A program made the translations under genes and the position numbers. Positions 25,349 to 36,818 of a DNA stretch of 64,000 bases are shown piece after piece. The DNA lies in NCBI GenBank assembly GCA_963844055.1, contig CAWJMN010000002.1:1426001-1490000 (forward strand). Reading direction: 5' to 3'. The notes beneath the pieces are model-generated. The model ran no database searches, was not told where the DNA came from, and was given only the letters and a program-made list of their open reading frames with translations. The stretch comes from CAWJMN01 sp963844055. GTDB taxonomy: Bacteria; Planctomycetota; Planctomycetia; Pirellulales; Pirellulaceae. How positions within the stretch are numbered: position 1 is the stretch's first letter; every line of letters begins with the position of its first letter.

Positions 25349-26842
25349 CTAGGCAATGGCTTCCTGAATAATTCGAGCTTCTTGAATGCCCGTCAATTTG
25401 TGATTTAGTCCACCGTAGAAATAGGTGAGCTTCTTGGGGTCGAGTCCCATCAGGTGCAAGATCGTGGCGTGCAAGTCGCGAACATGGCGGCGGTCGACGG
25501 CCGCTTCCATCCCCAGCTCATCCAGTTCGCCGTAACTGGTGCCCCCTTTCACGCCACCGCCAGCCATCCAGTACAGGAAGCCTTTGGGATTGTGATCACG
25601 TCCACCGTTGGTCCCTTGCGAGACCGGCTGGCGACCGAATTCGCCACCCCAAACAATCAGTGTCTCATCGAGCAGGCCGCGCTGCTTGAGGTCGGTCAGC
25701 AGGGCAGCAATGGGACGGTCGATTTCTGGGCCATGGATGAGGAGGTTTTCTTCCTGGCCATTGTGCGCATCCCAGTTTTCCTGCTGATGCCCACCGCCGG
25801 AGTAGATCTGAATGAATCGGACACCACGCTCCACTAAGCGCCGAGCGTACAAACATTGGCGTCCAAAATGGGCCGGGCCCAAGGCCAGCTTGTGGGTGTC
25901 GGGCTTGGGCTCATTGAGGCCGTACATTTCGAGCGTTTTGGCATCTTCGCCGGAAAGATCGAGCGCTTCGGGGGCCGTGGTTTGCAGCTGGTATGCTAGT
26001 TCATAGCTGGCGATTCGCGCCTGAAGCTCGCTATAGCCAGGATGCCCCAGCAGATGTTCACCATTGAGGGCGTTGAGGGCATCGATCTGTTCACGCTGTT
26101 GTTCGCGAGTCAGCTGGCTTTTGGGGGAGAGGTCCAAAATGGGATCTCCCTTGCTGCGAAGCTGCGTCCCTTGGTAGGCCGCAGGCATGAAACCGCTGGA
26201 CCAATTGGCGGCGCCGCTGATCGGACCACCACGAGGATCGAGCATCACTACATAGCCCGGCAGGTTTTGGTTTTCTGTCCCCAGGCCGTAGCCGAGCCAG
26301 GAACCCATCGAAGGATACCCCTGAATGATTCGGCCGCTATTCATTTGCAGCATCGCCGAGCCATGGGCGAAGGTATCGGCATAGAGGCTTTTAATGACGC
26401 ACAGTTCATCCATGTGCTGGGCGATGTGGGGGAAGGCGTCGCTGCACCACATGCCCGATTCGCCATACTGCTTAAACGTCCGTTTACTGGCGAGGAGCTT
26501 TTGCTTTTGGATGGAATGGCGGCGGACTTCTAGTTCAATCTCTTGGCCATCGCGCTTTTGCAATTCGGGCTTGTAATCAAACGTGTCCATGGAGGAGGGG
26601 CCTCCGTACATGAACAAGAAGATCACATGCTTCGCCTTGGTGGCAAAGTGTGGCAGCTTCGGCGCAAGCGGGCTGATATAGCCGGACGGCAGTGCCGGCG
26701 TTGCCTCGGCGGCGTAGCCATGTTTTGCAAAGAAGCCCTCTTGGTCTAGCATCGAAGTGAGGGCCATGCCTGCAAAGCCGGCTCCCATCTGCCAGAGGAA
26801 CTCACGGCGATGTCCGGTGCAAAGAGGTTGTTTGGGGTTCAT
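25349..26842 (-). CDS. DUF1501 protein, partner of the adjacent PSD1 gene
   Basis: 497 residues from ATG 26842 (GAGG 5 bases upstream). The Tat-like leader is HRREFLWQMGAGFAGMALTSM. DUF1501 features are HVIFLFMYGGPSSMDTFDYKP, VIWGGEFGRQP, DHNPKGF and ATILHLMGLDPKKLTYFYGGLN. The start is 40 bases after the upstream PSD1 stop, giving the usual PSD1-DUF1501 operon. Export by Tat implies folding with metal in the cytoplasm. The pair probably acts together in the periplasm on a common substrate; the biochemical role is unproven. Confidence 0.92.
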   Translation of the reverse strand: MNPKQPLCTGHRREFLWQMGAGFAGMALTSMLDQEGFFAKHGYAAEATPALPSGYISPLAPKLPHFATKAKHVIFLFMYGGPSSMDTFDYKPELQKRDGQEIELEVRRHSIQKQKLLASKRTFKQYGESGMWCSDAFPHIAQHMDELCVIKSLYADTFAHGSAMLQMNSGRIIQGYPSMGSWLGYGLGTENQNLPGYVVMLDPRGGPISGAANWSSGFMPAAYQGTQLRSKGDPILDLSPKSQLTREQQREQIDALNALNGEHLLGHPGYSELQARIASYELAYQLQTTAPEALDLSGEDAKTLEMYGLNEPKPDTHKLALGPAHFGRQCLYARRLVERGVRFIQIYSGGGHQQENWDAHNGQEENLLIHGPEIDRPIAALLTDLKQRGLLDETLIVWGGEFGRQPVSQGTNGGRDHNPKGFLYWMAGGGVKGGTSYGELDELGMEAAVDRRHVRDLHATILHLMGLDPKKLTYFYGGLNHKLTGIQEARIIQEAIA

Positions 26843-26882
26843 GACTGCCTCACAATTTCTGCAAGTTGGCATCTTCGCGACG

Positions 26883-29233
26883 TTAGTCAACGTAGACGAA
26901 CTCATTAAGGTTCAACATCACCTTGCAATACGCTTCAATCGCTTGCCGCAGGGCTTGCTTTTGTACGGCTTCCGGATTGGCGGGAGCGTTTTCTGCGGTG
27001 ACGACGGTTAAGGCCTTGGCGGCAAAGTGATTTTGTTGCTGGGAGATGTAGTTGCGAGCGATGGTTCGCTCCTTTTCGGACGGGGATCGCGCCAGTACCG
27101 CACGAAATGCCTTTTCGAGCACGGCATCGAGGGTTCCATCGGTCTCTTGCAGGATACGGTCCGCCAGGCGCTGCGACTGGTGTTCGTAGAAATCGCTATT
27201 GAGCATGATGAGCGACTGCGGAGCAACGGTTGTCGTGTTCCGTTTGGGTGCTGGAGTATCGGCACTGGCAGAATCGAACGTATCTAGCATCGGCACCGCC
27301 AATGTTCGCTTCACAAAGATGTAAACGCTGCGGCGGGATTGTTCGGCCTCCGAAGTATTGTTGTTCCAGCCATCGCCCGGACGAGATTGACTGGCCAAGA
27401 CTTCCGGCGAGAGCTTAGGATAGATGCCGCCGCCCCCCATCGCATAATTGATCGAGCCACTTACCAACAAAGCGCTGTCACGAATCGCCTCGGCTTCGAG
27501 TCGACGCAAGTTCTGTCGCCATAGCAGCGTGTTATCGGGATCGATAGCGATTGCCGAAGGCTGATCGGCGGCTGATGCCTGCCGATAGACATGGGAAGTC
27601 ATCAACTGACGATGCAAACGCTTGAGCTGCCAATCCCCCGCAATGAGTTCAGAAGCCAGAAAATCAAGCAGTTCTGGATGGGAGGCGGGCTGTCCCGACT
27701 TGCCAAAATCGCTGGGCGTTGGCACGATCCCGCGGCCAAAGTGATGCTGCCAAACTCGGTTGGCGATCACACGCGAGGGGAGCGGGTTATTTTCGCTGGC
27801 GATCCACTGGGCAACGACCGTGCGACGCATTACCGTTTTGCGTCCCTCGGCTTGGTAGTCAGCAGCTTGCTCCGGAAGGGCTGGCTTCATCTGTTCGGCA
27901 GTGGAGAGAACTTCCAAAAAGCGAGGATGCACTTCCTTCGCAGGAGAAGCAGCGCTCCCCCGCACCAAAACGTGCGTTTTGGGAGGGACTCCTCCCTTTT
28001 CTTTCAGGCCCAGGGTTTTGCCTTGCCCACTTGGCAGGTCGATTTGAATGGTCTCTGGCTCTTTGCCGTAGGGAGTTAAGTTGGCAAAGAAGGCAGTCAG
28101 CGAGTAGTAATCCTCTTGCGAAATCGGATCAAACTTGTGGTCGTGACAACGGGAGCAGCCAATCGTCATCCCCAGCATGGACGAGCCGATCGTGCTGACG
28201 ACGTCATCCAGTTCATCTGCCAGGGACTGCTGCTTATCATCCGGCTCATCATCCCAAACGCCTAGCCGAAAAAATCCGGTTGCCGCAATGGACTCATCCG
28301 TGGCGGGCGAAAGTTCGTCGCCGGCGAGTTGTTCGCGCAGGAATTGGTTGTAGGGCTTATCTTTGTTGAACGCGGCAATGACATAGTCCCGATACTTCCA
28401 GGCATTTTGCTTTTCGCCATCCCGTTCGTAACCATTGGTTTGGGCAAAGCGAACCACATCCAGCCAGTGCCGTCCCCAGCGCTCGCCGTACTGCGGCATG
28501 GCAAGCAACCGATCCAGCACACGTTCATACGCATCTGGGGCGGTGTCTTGCTCAAAGGCTTCGACCTCTTCCAAGGTTGGCGGCAGGCCGATCAGATCGT
28601 AGTACGCCCTTCGCAGGAGAGTCCGCTTGCTGGTCAACGGGGAGGGCGATTGGCCCCGTTCTTCTAACCGGCGCAGGATAAAAGCATCGATAGGATTCTT
28701 CGCAAGCGATGCAAACTTGCCGGCATCTGGAACGCTGGGCCGTTGAATGGGCTGAAAAGACCAGTGCTTGCGATCTTCGGCCGTTACTTCGAAGACCTTC
28801 TTGCGAATCGGACTTGCCATATCACCGCCGGGCCAAACAGCGCCAGCCTTGACCCATTCGACCAGTACATCAATCTCTTCCTGCTTGAGCTTGCCCGTTG
28901 GGGGCATCTCGAACGACTTGTAATTCACCGCATCGATCAGCAAGCTGGCCTCGGGCTTGCCCGGTGTGACGGCGGGACCACTATCGCCCCCTGTGATCAG
29001 CGATGAACGTGAATCGAGCCGAAGCTGCCCGCCATGCTTTTCTTCGCCATGACACTTTTGGCAGTGGCTAACAAGAATTGGTCGGACTTTGTTTTCAAAG
29101 AACTGTAGCTGCTCTGCCGTGGGCTCGATCGCTTTATCTGCGGGAGGGGGAGCAGGCTCTTCCGCGCCAAACCTTGCGGTGCATGCGTCAGCAGCAAGCA
29201 GGCCGCGACAATCGCAAGACGAAGGGAAACCAT
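26883..29233 (-). CDS. PSCyt1-PSCyt2-PSD1 protein (DUF1549/DUF1553), frameshifted
   Basis: About 783 residues after correction. A signal peptide (LRLAIVAACLLLTHAPQGLA) precedes a cytochrome c domain with CQKCH (PSCyt1) and MPPTGKL, then DUF1549 (about 145-350; WGRHWLDVVRFAQTNGYE, IGCSRCHDHKFDPI with a second heme-like CSRCH) and DUF1553 (about 450-760; WMxxF-type IVPTPSDFGKSGQPASHPELLD). The first codons (from 29233) and the rest are in different frames: one base is missing near 29163-29168 (GGCGCGGAAG), which restores the cleavage region GLA-AEEPAPPP. Unshifted, the main frame starts only at 28943 without the heme domain. It is first in an operon with DUF1501. Confidence 0.88.
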
Positions 29234-29558
29234 GGCAGGCCCAAGCGGCGGTGTAGGTGGGAAAATTCAGGCGGGAACTTCATCGTAGCTTCACAATTGG
29301 GGCGTCGTCAAGCTTAGAGGCCGCTGCCCTCATTCGCTCTAAGTCCTTGCGATACAACTACTAGAGGCATTTCCAATCGCTTTGTGGACGGTTTGACTTG
29401 TCTAGGCAAGCATTGTTCCGCCATTCATTAGGAACCATAGACCAGCTGTGCACCCTTTGTCGTCAACTTCGCCAGCGGAAGCGTTGCGTACGGCACGAAG
29501 AGAAGGGCCATCGCTGACGCGTCCGGCTCTGCAAAGACATGGCAAGGAAGATCACCGC
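29234..29558. other. Intergenic region between MFS gene and PSD1 gene
   Basis: About 325 bases. It should hold the promoter of the PSD1-DUF1501 operon (minus strand) and the end of the MFS transcript. I see no gene, strong hairpin or repeat. Confidence 0.4.
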
Positions 29559-30833
29559 CTACTTGCCAAAAGTGACTTCACCGGCCCCTACTTCGCTGGG
29601 CCGTGGACGAATGAGTAGCACTAGCACGATGGAAATGATCGCCAGCGCGGGGAAGACGGCGAAAATTGTCTCCAGTGGAACATGACGATCGCGCAGAACT
29701 CCAAACCACCAATCGGCAATGCCTCCCAAGTTGATACCGACGAAGTTGAGCAGGCCATAGGCTGTCGCGCGGTGCTGCGGCTTTACAATCTGGGACAGGA
29801 TCGGCATGTTGTTGCAATCGAACGTTCCCCAGCCCAAGCCAAACACCATCAGAAACAGGATCGCCACCGTCAGCGAGTTGGCATAGCCAACGCCAAACAT
29901 GGCAGGAATGAAGAGGCTCGTTCCCAGAGCACTGGCATAGATCCTTCCGCGTGGGCTACGCAGCATCCAGCGGTCCGCTAACCAGCCGCCTGCCATGGCC
30001 CCAACAATTGCCGCGAGGCTGACATACAACGTAGCCGAAACACCTGCGAGGCCTTGGCTAATGTCGAACTTCTCTTTCAGGATGGCTGGCATCCAGTCGC
30101 GCACCACCCAGCCTGCGATGCCGGGCAGCGTGAAATAGCCGACCAGCAGCAGGAATGATCCATTACGGAAAAGTTCCTTAAGCGCCACCAATACCGAATA
30201 CTTCTCCACCGGTGCCGACTTCTCGACGAGGGCCTTCGTTCGATCACGTAAGCACAGAAAAAGCGGGACGGAATATAAAATCCCGAGTAGGCCAGTCGCA
30301 TGAAAGGCCCAGCGCCAGCCAAAGTCTGGTGCATCGGCAATGTATCCACTAAACCCGCCCGCAATGCCGCCACAGTAGATGGCCATTTGATGAATGCCCA
30401 CCGCTCTCGAACGTGTGCTGCCGGTGTGATAGTCGGCAATTAGCGCCAGCGCTGCCGGGAAGTAAAACGCTTCACTGATTCCCATCAAGGTGCGAGTAAA
30501 AAGCAAGCCGTCGTACGTGGTGACGTATCCGGTGGCGAGCGTCACCGCCGACCAGACGGCCAAGCTGACGCAAATCATAAAGCGACGGCTGAAACGATCC
30601 GCCACATAGCCCCCCAGCGGGCTCATAAAGGCATAGACCCATTTGAACTGCCCCAGCATGTAGCCCCAATTTTCGGCATTTGAAATGCTGGGGATGTCTA
30701 CCATGACGGAGGCCTTCATGGCCGCCAGCATTTGGCGATCCAAGTAATTCAGCAGCGCCACCGGCCAAAGGAGCGCAACGACAAGCCAAATGGTGCTTGA
30801 AGAGGAACCGGATGTCGTCGAAGGGACTGTCAT
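29559..30833 (-). CDS. MFS transporter
   Basis: 424 residues from ATG 30833; a longer upstream frame lacks sense. Twelve hydrophobic spans are visible. TM1 has LNYLDRQMLAAM, and the TM2-3 loop carries MFS motif A (GGYVADRFSRRF). Position and spacing suit the ACS/hexuronate-phthalate group, which imports organic acids or sugar acids with protons. The substrate is not determined. The gene lies between two degradative PSD1 operons, consistent with uptake of breakdown products, but that is context only. Confidence 0.88.
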   Translation of the reverse strand: MTVPSTTSGSSSSTIWLVVALLWPVALLNYLDRQMLAAMKASVMVDIPSISNAENWGYMLGQFKWVYAFMSPLGGYVADRFSRRFMICVSLAVWSAVTLATGYVTTYDGLLFTRTLMGISEAFYFPAALALIADYHTGSTRSRAVGIHQMAIYCGGIAGGFSGYIADAPDFGWRWAFHATGLLGILYSVPLFLCLRDRTKALVEKSAPVEKYSVLVALKELFRNGSFLLLVGYFTLPGIAGWVVRDWMPAILKEKFDISQGLAGVSATLYVSLAAIVGAMAGGWLADRWMLRSPRGRIYASALGTSLFIPAMFGVGYANSLTVAILFLMVFGLGWGTFDCNNMPILSQIVKPQHRATAYGLLNFVGINLGGIADWWFGVLRDRHVPLETIFAVFPALAIISIVLVLLIRPRPSEVGAGEVTFGK

Positions 30834-31119
30834 GATTTCGCGTCGCCTAAAAAATCGTCTTTTGATGCTCGGTGAAGTAGAACCCTCCACGGGTAACACG
30901 TCTACTCCACCTGTCCGTTTCCATCCTAGGAACCATGGGTGACACGTTAGGTCACACCATTTTTTACCCCTGTTTTCTCGCAGCTTTTTGATTAAATCCA
31001 GCAGGACATCCAAGCTCGCCAGCATACGACACGAACTTGGCTTGCCAGCCAGGCGTCCAAGAGTGAAAATCATGGGCAGGCGATGCTGTCACTAATGCTC
31101 TTTGAGAAAGCCCCTTGCT

Positions 31120-32508
31120 ATGAAGATTCGTACCGCTGTTTGGATGCTATCGCTTGGATCTTCGGTTTTGCTCGGAAGCACCGGCATTGATGCTGCCGAT
31201 AAGCCCGCAAAAAAAGGGGCAGAGCCCGCTGCCAAAGCGGCCAGCGCCGCAGGGGTGACTCCCGCGACCCAGGCCGACGTTGCCAAACTGCTCGACTTGC
31301 GTGTACTAGGGGCAGCGCTGGAAAAGGAAAAGCCCATTGGCAAACCGGAACCCAATGCGAGCGGCCGACACAGCCTAGCAAGCGTCAGCTGTAACGCGGG
31401 GGGAAGTGCGGCCGATGTGTATGGCTTTTTGAAGAAGCAGTTGACTGCGCAGAAATGGAAAGAGCTTCCCGGAGGCTACTCCAGTGACCAAGGGGCCAGC
31501 GGTACTTTTGCCAATGGAGACTACAAGCTATCGGCTTCGGTCTTTAGTGTGGGGAAACCGGGTGAGGTGAGCGTCTCGGTCATTCATCATGGAAACATTG
31601 ACCCCAACAAGCTGCCGCCGCCCAAGGGAGGAAAGAGCCTCTATAGCACGCCGATTAGCTGCGCGTTTTTATCAGATGCTTCGGTAGAAGATGCCACGAG
31701 CGCAGCCAAAGAGCTATTCGTAAAAGCGGGCTGGGAACCGTACGGCATGGCGGGCGATACCTACAGCTTTCGTAAAAATGCCGTCAAGCTGACGGTGCGT
31801 GTCTCGGCGGCACCGGCCCAAGGGGGCAAGACGGTGGTCGATTACAGCACGATATTACTTGCTGTCGACATTCCCCTCTTCCCCAAAGCGATCGACTCTA
31901 CCGTGCAGTATTCGGACAATCCTGCTCAGATGGGATTTGATTCCAAGAGTGAACAAAAGGAAGTGGCGGACTACTACCGAGCGACCCTGGCCAAGCAGGG
32001 CTGGGAAGCGACTACAAAAGAATCGGTGAAGATCGACTGGAAGAACTTTGTCATCTTTCGCAACAAGGCCAAAGACTTGATGGAAGTTCAGTTGACGACT
32101 GTTGATGAAATGACGCGCGTGATGGTTCGCTTTCAAACCGCTGCTCAAGTAGAAGCGACCGAAAAAGCGATTCAGGCCGAAATCGAAAAGAAGAAGGCCG
32201 AAAAGAACAAGCCTTTGCCAAAACTCGCGGTGACCATTCCCGAAGGAGCGGATGAGGTCGAAGTTACCGCCAAGCGAATTGAGTTTCAGGTAGAAGCTGG
32301 CAAAGCCAAAGCCACGGTGGCGGCCCTGAAGAAGCAATTGCAGGATGCCGGCTGGGAAGTTGAAGACGAAATGCTAAGGGACTTGTTCGGCGAAGTATCG
32401 CTAAAGAAGGAAAAGCTCTCGGTCGAGATCAGCTATACCGAATCGGGCATACTTCCTTCCGAGATCACAATCAAGGGACGCGGACTTGAGCTTGAGCAAG
32501 CCAAGTAG
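31120..32508 (+). CDS. Secreted four-module repeat protein, unknown function
   Basis: 462 residues from ATG 31120 (GAGAAAG upstream); the TTG at 31102 is not preferred. A signal peptide (RTAVWMLSLGSSVLLGSTG) and a Lys/Ala-rich linker lead into four modules of about 85-100 residues. Each has a helix ending in a recurring W: FLKKQLTAQKWKEL, ELFVKAGWEPYG, YYRATLAKQGWEAT, LKKQLQDAGWEVE. Strand pairs follow each helix. A Lys-rich helix (EKKKAEKNK) separates modules three and four. I do not recognise the family. It converges with a DUF1501 gene, leaving 10 bases. Confidence 0.7.
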   Translation: MKIRTAVWMLSLGSSVLLGSTGIDAADKPAKKGAEPAAKAASAAGVTPATQADVAKLLDLRVLGAALEKEKPIGKPEPNASGRHSLASVSCNAGGSAADVYGFLKKQLTAQKWKELPGGYSSDQGASGTFANGDYKLSASVFSVGKPGEVSVSVIHHGNIDPNKLPPPKGGKSLYSTPISCAFLSDASVEDATSAAKELFVKAGWEPYGMAGDTYSFRKNAVKLTVRVSAAPAQGGKTVVDYSTILLAVDIPLFPKAIDSTVQYSDNPAQMGFDSKSEQKEVADYYRATLAKQGWEATTKESVKIDWKNFVIFRNKAKDLMEVQLTTVDEMTRVMVRFQTAAQVEATEKAIQAEIEKKKAEKNKPLPKLAVTIPEGADEVEVTAKRIEFQVEAGKAKATVAALKKQLQDAGWEVEDEMLRDLFGEVSLKKEKLSVEISYTESGILPSEITIKGRGLELEQAK

Positions 32509-32518
32509 TGATCCTTGG

Positions 32519-33920
32519 CTAGGCCAAAATATCTTTCACCACATGGCCGTGCACATCCGTCAGGCGGAAGTCGCGGCCAGCGTAGCGATAAGTAAGTTTT
32601 TCATGGTCAAAGCCAAGCAGATGCAAAATCGTGGCGTGCAGGTCGTGCACGTGCACACGCTTTTCAATCGCGTTCCAGCCGAGTTCATCGGTGGCACCAT
32701 GAACGTAGCCTCCTTTGACGCCTCCGCCTGCTCAGCCATGTGGTATAGCCGTAGTGGTTATGATCGCGGCCATTGCCCACCGAAGAAACTCCGGGCGTGG
32801 GGATCTCGACAGTTGGCGTACGCCCAAACTCGCCACCCCAGATCACCAGCGTGCTGTCGAGCATGCCACGCTGCTTGAGGTCAGTTAGCAAAGCACCAAT
32901 CGGCTTGTCGCACTCGCCTGCTAGTGTGCGATGATTGGATTCAATCGCATCGTGGGCGTCCCACGGCTGGCCTGCCCCTTGCCAGACTTGTAGGAAACGG
33001 ACGCCGCGTTCAAGCAAGCGACGGGAGATCAGCAATTGCCGGCCGTACGTGGTGTCGCCATACATATCTCGAATCGATTGTGGCTCTTGGCGAATATCCA
33101 GGGCTTCGGTCGCTTCGCTTTGCATGCGATAGGCAAGCTCAAACGACTGAATGCGCGATTCTAAGGCCGGGTCTTCTTGACGAGCGGCACTATGCAGCCG
33201 ATTGAGGGACTGCAGCAGATCGAGCTGCTTTCGCTGACGGCCGGGCTGTATAAATTCGTTGCGGATATTTTCTACAAGCTTTTCAGGTTCCGTATGGCGG
33301 GTGTCGATGTAGGTCCCCTGGAACGCTCCTGGCAAAAAGGCGGAGCGCCAGTTTTGGGCGGCCATCGTGGGTTGGCCACCGGGACACATGGCGATGAAGC
33401 CGGGGAGGTTTTGATTGACGGTGCCAAGCCCGTACGTCACCCAAGAGCCCATGCTGGGGCGGGCTTGTCGTCCGTCGCCACAATTCATCAGCATGAACGA
33501 CGGCTCATGATTGGGAACGTCGGCATGCATCGAGCGGATCACACACAGGTCGTCGGCGCATTTGGCGACGTTCGGAAAGATCTCGCTGATCTCCAGTCCA
33601 TTCTGGCCATGCTTGGAAAACTTGAAGGGAGAGCGAAATGCTGCGCCAGTTTTCCGTTCGGTCCGCTGCGACGTTGGCAGGGGCTGGCCGTGGTATTTGT
33701 CCAGCATCGGCTTGGGATCGAACGTATCCACATGCGACGGCCCTCCATTCATAAACAAATGGATGACACGCTGGGCCTTGGGGGCAAAGTGAGGCGCTTT
33801 GGGAGCGAGCGGATTAGGAGGCGCGGCCGCTTGAGCCGAAGCTGATCCCATCAGGTCGGCCAGCGCGAGCATTCCCATGCCGGTTCCGCACTGCGTCAGC
33901 ATTTCTCGTCGATTGAACAT
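32519..33920 (-). CDS. DUF1501 protein, frameshifted near the 3' end
   Basis: About 466 residues after correction. A short leader (NRREMLTQCGTGMGMLALADLMG) is Tat-like. DUF1501 motifs HLFMNGGPSHVDTFDPKP, VIWGGEFGRTP and DHNHYGYTTW are present. At 32730-32736 (GCTCAGC) one extra base shifts the frame; without it the protein runs on as WLAGGGVKGGYVHGATDELG through LHATILHLLGFDHEKLTYRY to ILA and TAG at 32519-32521. Uncorrected it ends at 32685 in a basic tail. It starts 29 bases after the upstream PSD1 gene stop. Confidence 0.9.
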
Positions 33921-33949
33921 AGCCAGCGACTTTTCAAAAGGAAACTTGG

Positions 33950-36804
33950 TTAATCGACAAACAGGAATTCATTGGTCAGCAAAACGGCCTGCACATATTC
34001 TTGCCACGGCGATAGAAACGGCGAGGGAGCGGGGCTTGGTTCTGCCTTCATGGGTACAGACAAATACGCTAGGCCGATCGCCTTCTCTTCGGAACTTGGC
34101 AGCCGACCAAACACCCGCTGATAGAGTTTGTCGATCCGCGCTACATCATCGGGAGTGTTGGCAAAGTCCGGAAGCGCCGCCACCTTCTGCGTTTGCTCTT
34201 TGAGGAAGGGACCATTCATCAGGAACAAGGCTTGTTGAGGAACGGTGGTTTGATGCCGCTGTGGAACCGAAGTATCAGGAGCCGCAAAATCAAACGTGCG
34301 CAGGACGCTGGGAAGGTGCTGGCGATCGACAAAGCCATAAACCGTGCGGCGCGGCGGAAACGGAGCATTAAGCAACTGCACGGAAGGTCCCCCCATCGTC
34401 AGATCGAGGGCGCCCGAAACAGCCAGCAGCGAATCTCGCATCGATTCCCAATCGAGACGGCGGCGATTCATCCGCCACACCAGACGATTTTCCGGGTCCT
34501 TCTGCATCGCGACCGCTACATCCGCACTTTGCTGCTGATAGGTACTACTGAGCAGAACATGGCGATGGAGCTTTTTGATCGACCACCCTTCGCGAATGAA
34601 CTGCTCGGTCAAATAATCGAGAAGCTCCGGATGAGTGGGAGCTTCACCCCGCAGGCCGAAATCGCTGGGCGTACGCACCAAGCCTTGGCCAAAATGTTCC
34701 ATCCAAACACGATTGACGAGCACTCGTGCCGTGAGTGGGTTGTTGGCACTGGCGATCGCTTGGGCCAGTTCTAGCCGGCCGCTTCCTTGCTGAAACGGCT
34801 GGGGCTTGTCGAGCGAAAGGACTTCTAAAAACTGACGCGGAACGATATCGCCCGGGTTGCTGGCGTTGCCGCGCAAAAAGACGCGGGGTGTAACGGGCTT
34901 GGCTGCATCGATCAGCATGTGGGCATGGGGAGCAGCCCCCGGACTGGCGATCCAGTCTTCCACTAGGCGTTGTTGTTCGTGCAACTGGTTTTGCGTGGTG
35001 GCATCGACGAAAAGGAACTCTTCCACATCGGTTAGCGCCACGGTCGGCGGCGATTCCGGGCCATAGATCAACTGACGAAGTTCTTCCGCGTTAGCATCGG
35101 CCAGTGCCGTTGCCGTGGGATTAGTAGCCAGCAAGGCTTGCCACTGCACATCGGCCTCTTTGAAAAGTTGGCCGTAGACTTTTGCGACATCGGCCAGGGA
35201 CTGTGGCGGCTCTTTGGTGAGGGCCGCCACCACAAGCGGATTTAGCGGCAGTTCGGCCGAAGGAGCCTGATTCCATTGGTCAATCAAGTGCTTTGCCTGC
35301 GCAGCAAAGCCACCATTGGCATCGGGCGAAGTCGTAAGGGCCGCCATGGCATGCCACGGAGCAAGTTCCGGATGATGCTTGAGCCGCGTCTTTTCAAACA
35401 GACGGGCCCAGCGCTGAATCATGACGGGGTTAAGGTCCTTGGTCGCATCGATCAAGAACATCACCGCCACAAAGTTGGCCTGCACCTTCTCCTTGTACGA
35501 GGCGAGCATGTATTCGCCCATTTGCGCCCGGAAGGCCGTCTGCATTTTGGCTTGCTGGGACTTCATGAACTGGTCGAGTAGTTCAAGACGCCGATCAAGC
35601 TCCTTTTTGTAGGCCTCGTAGCGTGGCAGTTCTTCGGCCGAGGCGATCAGGGGTGGAATGTGCGGCTCTTCAGAACTGGCAAAGATGCCATGCAAGCTGT
35701 AATAGTCGCGAGTTGAAATCGGATCGAACTTGTGGTCGTGACAACGGGCACAAGCGACCGTCAGACCCAGCAAACCACGTGAGACGACATCAATTCGATC
35801 ATCGATGATGTCGTGCTGGCTGTTAAGGAAGCGCTGGCCGAGTGTAATAAATCCCATGGCCGCCAGCGTGCGTGGGTCGGTCTTGGCGGTTGGCAATTGA
35901 TCGGCCGCAAGTTGCTGCAAGACAAATTGATCGTAGGGAAGATCTTCATTGAACGCGCGGATCACATAATCGCGATAGGTCCAGCCACTGGCATAGAGCG
36001 GATTGTCTCGCAAGCGAACGTAGCCCTTGGTATCGGCATAGCGTGCCACATCCAGCCAATGCCGACCCCATCGTTCACCATAGCGCGGCGAATCGAGCAA
36101 GCGATCCACCACTTTTTGAAATGCTTGCGGCGAACTATCGCTTTCAAACGCCTGCACTTCTTCCCACGTGGGGGGCAAGCCATGTAGATCCAACGTCACG
36201 CGGCGCAGCAGCGTACGACGATCGGCAGCAGGGCTCGGCGAAAGGCCCGCTTCACGGAGCTTTGCCAGGATGAATGCATCGATGGCGGATGTGCCCCAGT
36301 CACCGACTGCCTGGGGCGGAACAGGCGGCGCATGCACGGGCGCAGCGACCAGTGCGACTTGGCCACTTCTTGAATACTGGGCCGCGCTGCTGTGACCGAC
36401 TTTGCCACTTCAGCGGGCCAAGGGGCACCAGATTTTAGCCAAGTGGAGAGAGCTTCAAGAGCGGGAGGAGGCAGCTTTCCATCCGGGGGCATTTTGATGT
36501 CCCCCGCGTAGTGAATCACTTCCCATAGCGGGCTTTCGGTCGGCTTTTCTTGATGAAGAACAGGCCCGCTATCGCTTCCCTTTTGGAGCGCCGACGCTGA
36601 GTCGAGCCTCAAGCCAGCCTCTTGCTTCTTTTCGCCGTGGCAAGATTGGCAATGCTCGATAAGTACTGGTCGCACCTCTTTTTCAAAGAAGGCGATTGCA
36701 GCCGGATCGGCTGGCAAAGCAGATGCGGGCTGCGGCGCAGGTTCTTGGGCCATGGCCGAAACGGCCAGCAAAACCAGCGCACAAAAAACAATACGACAAA
36801 CCAT
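33950..36804 (-). CDS. PSCyt1-PSCyt2-PSD1 protein, frameshifted
   Basis: About 951 residues after correction. The exported N-terminus (CALVLLAVSAMA) leads into the heme c domain with CQSCH and MPPDGKL. DUF1549 (WGRHWLDVARYADTKGYV, VACARCHDHKFDPI) and DUF1553 (LVRTPSDFGLRGEAPTHPELLD, SLLAVSGALDLTMGGPSVQL) follow, with a helical insertion between. The frames meet at 36338-36340, where CGCCCG lacks one C of a C-run; adding it joins KSHWSLRP to VHAPPVPPQAVGDWG. This is a homopolymer deletion, different from the GCTNAGC cases. It is upstream of the DUF1501 gene in one operon. Confidence 0.9.
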
Positions 36805-36818
36805 AAAGGAGAGTACGC

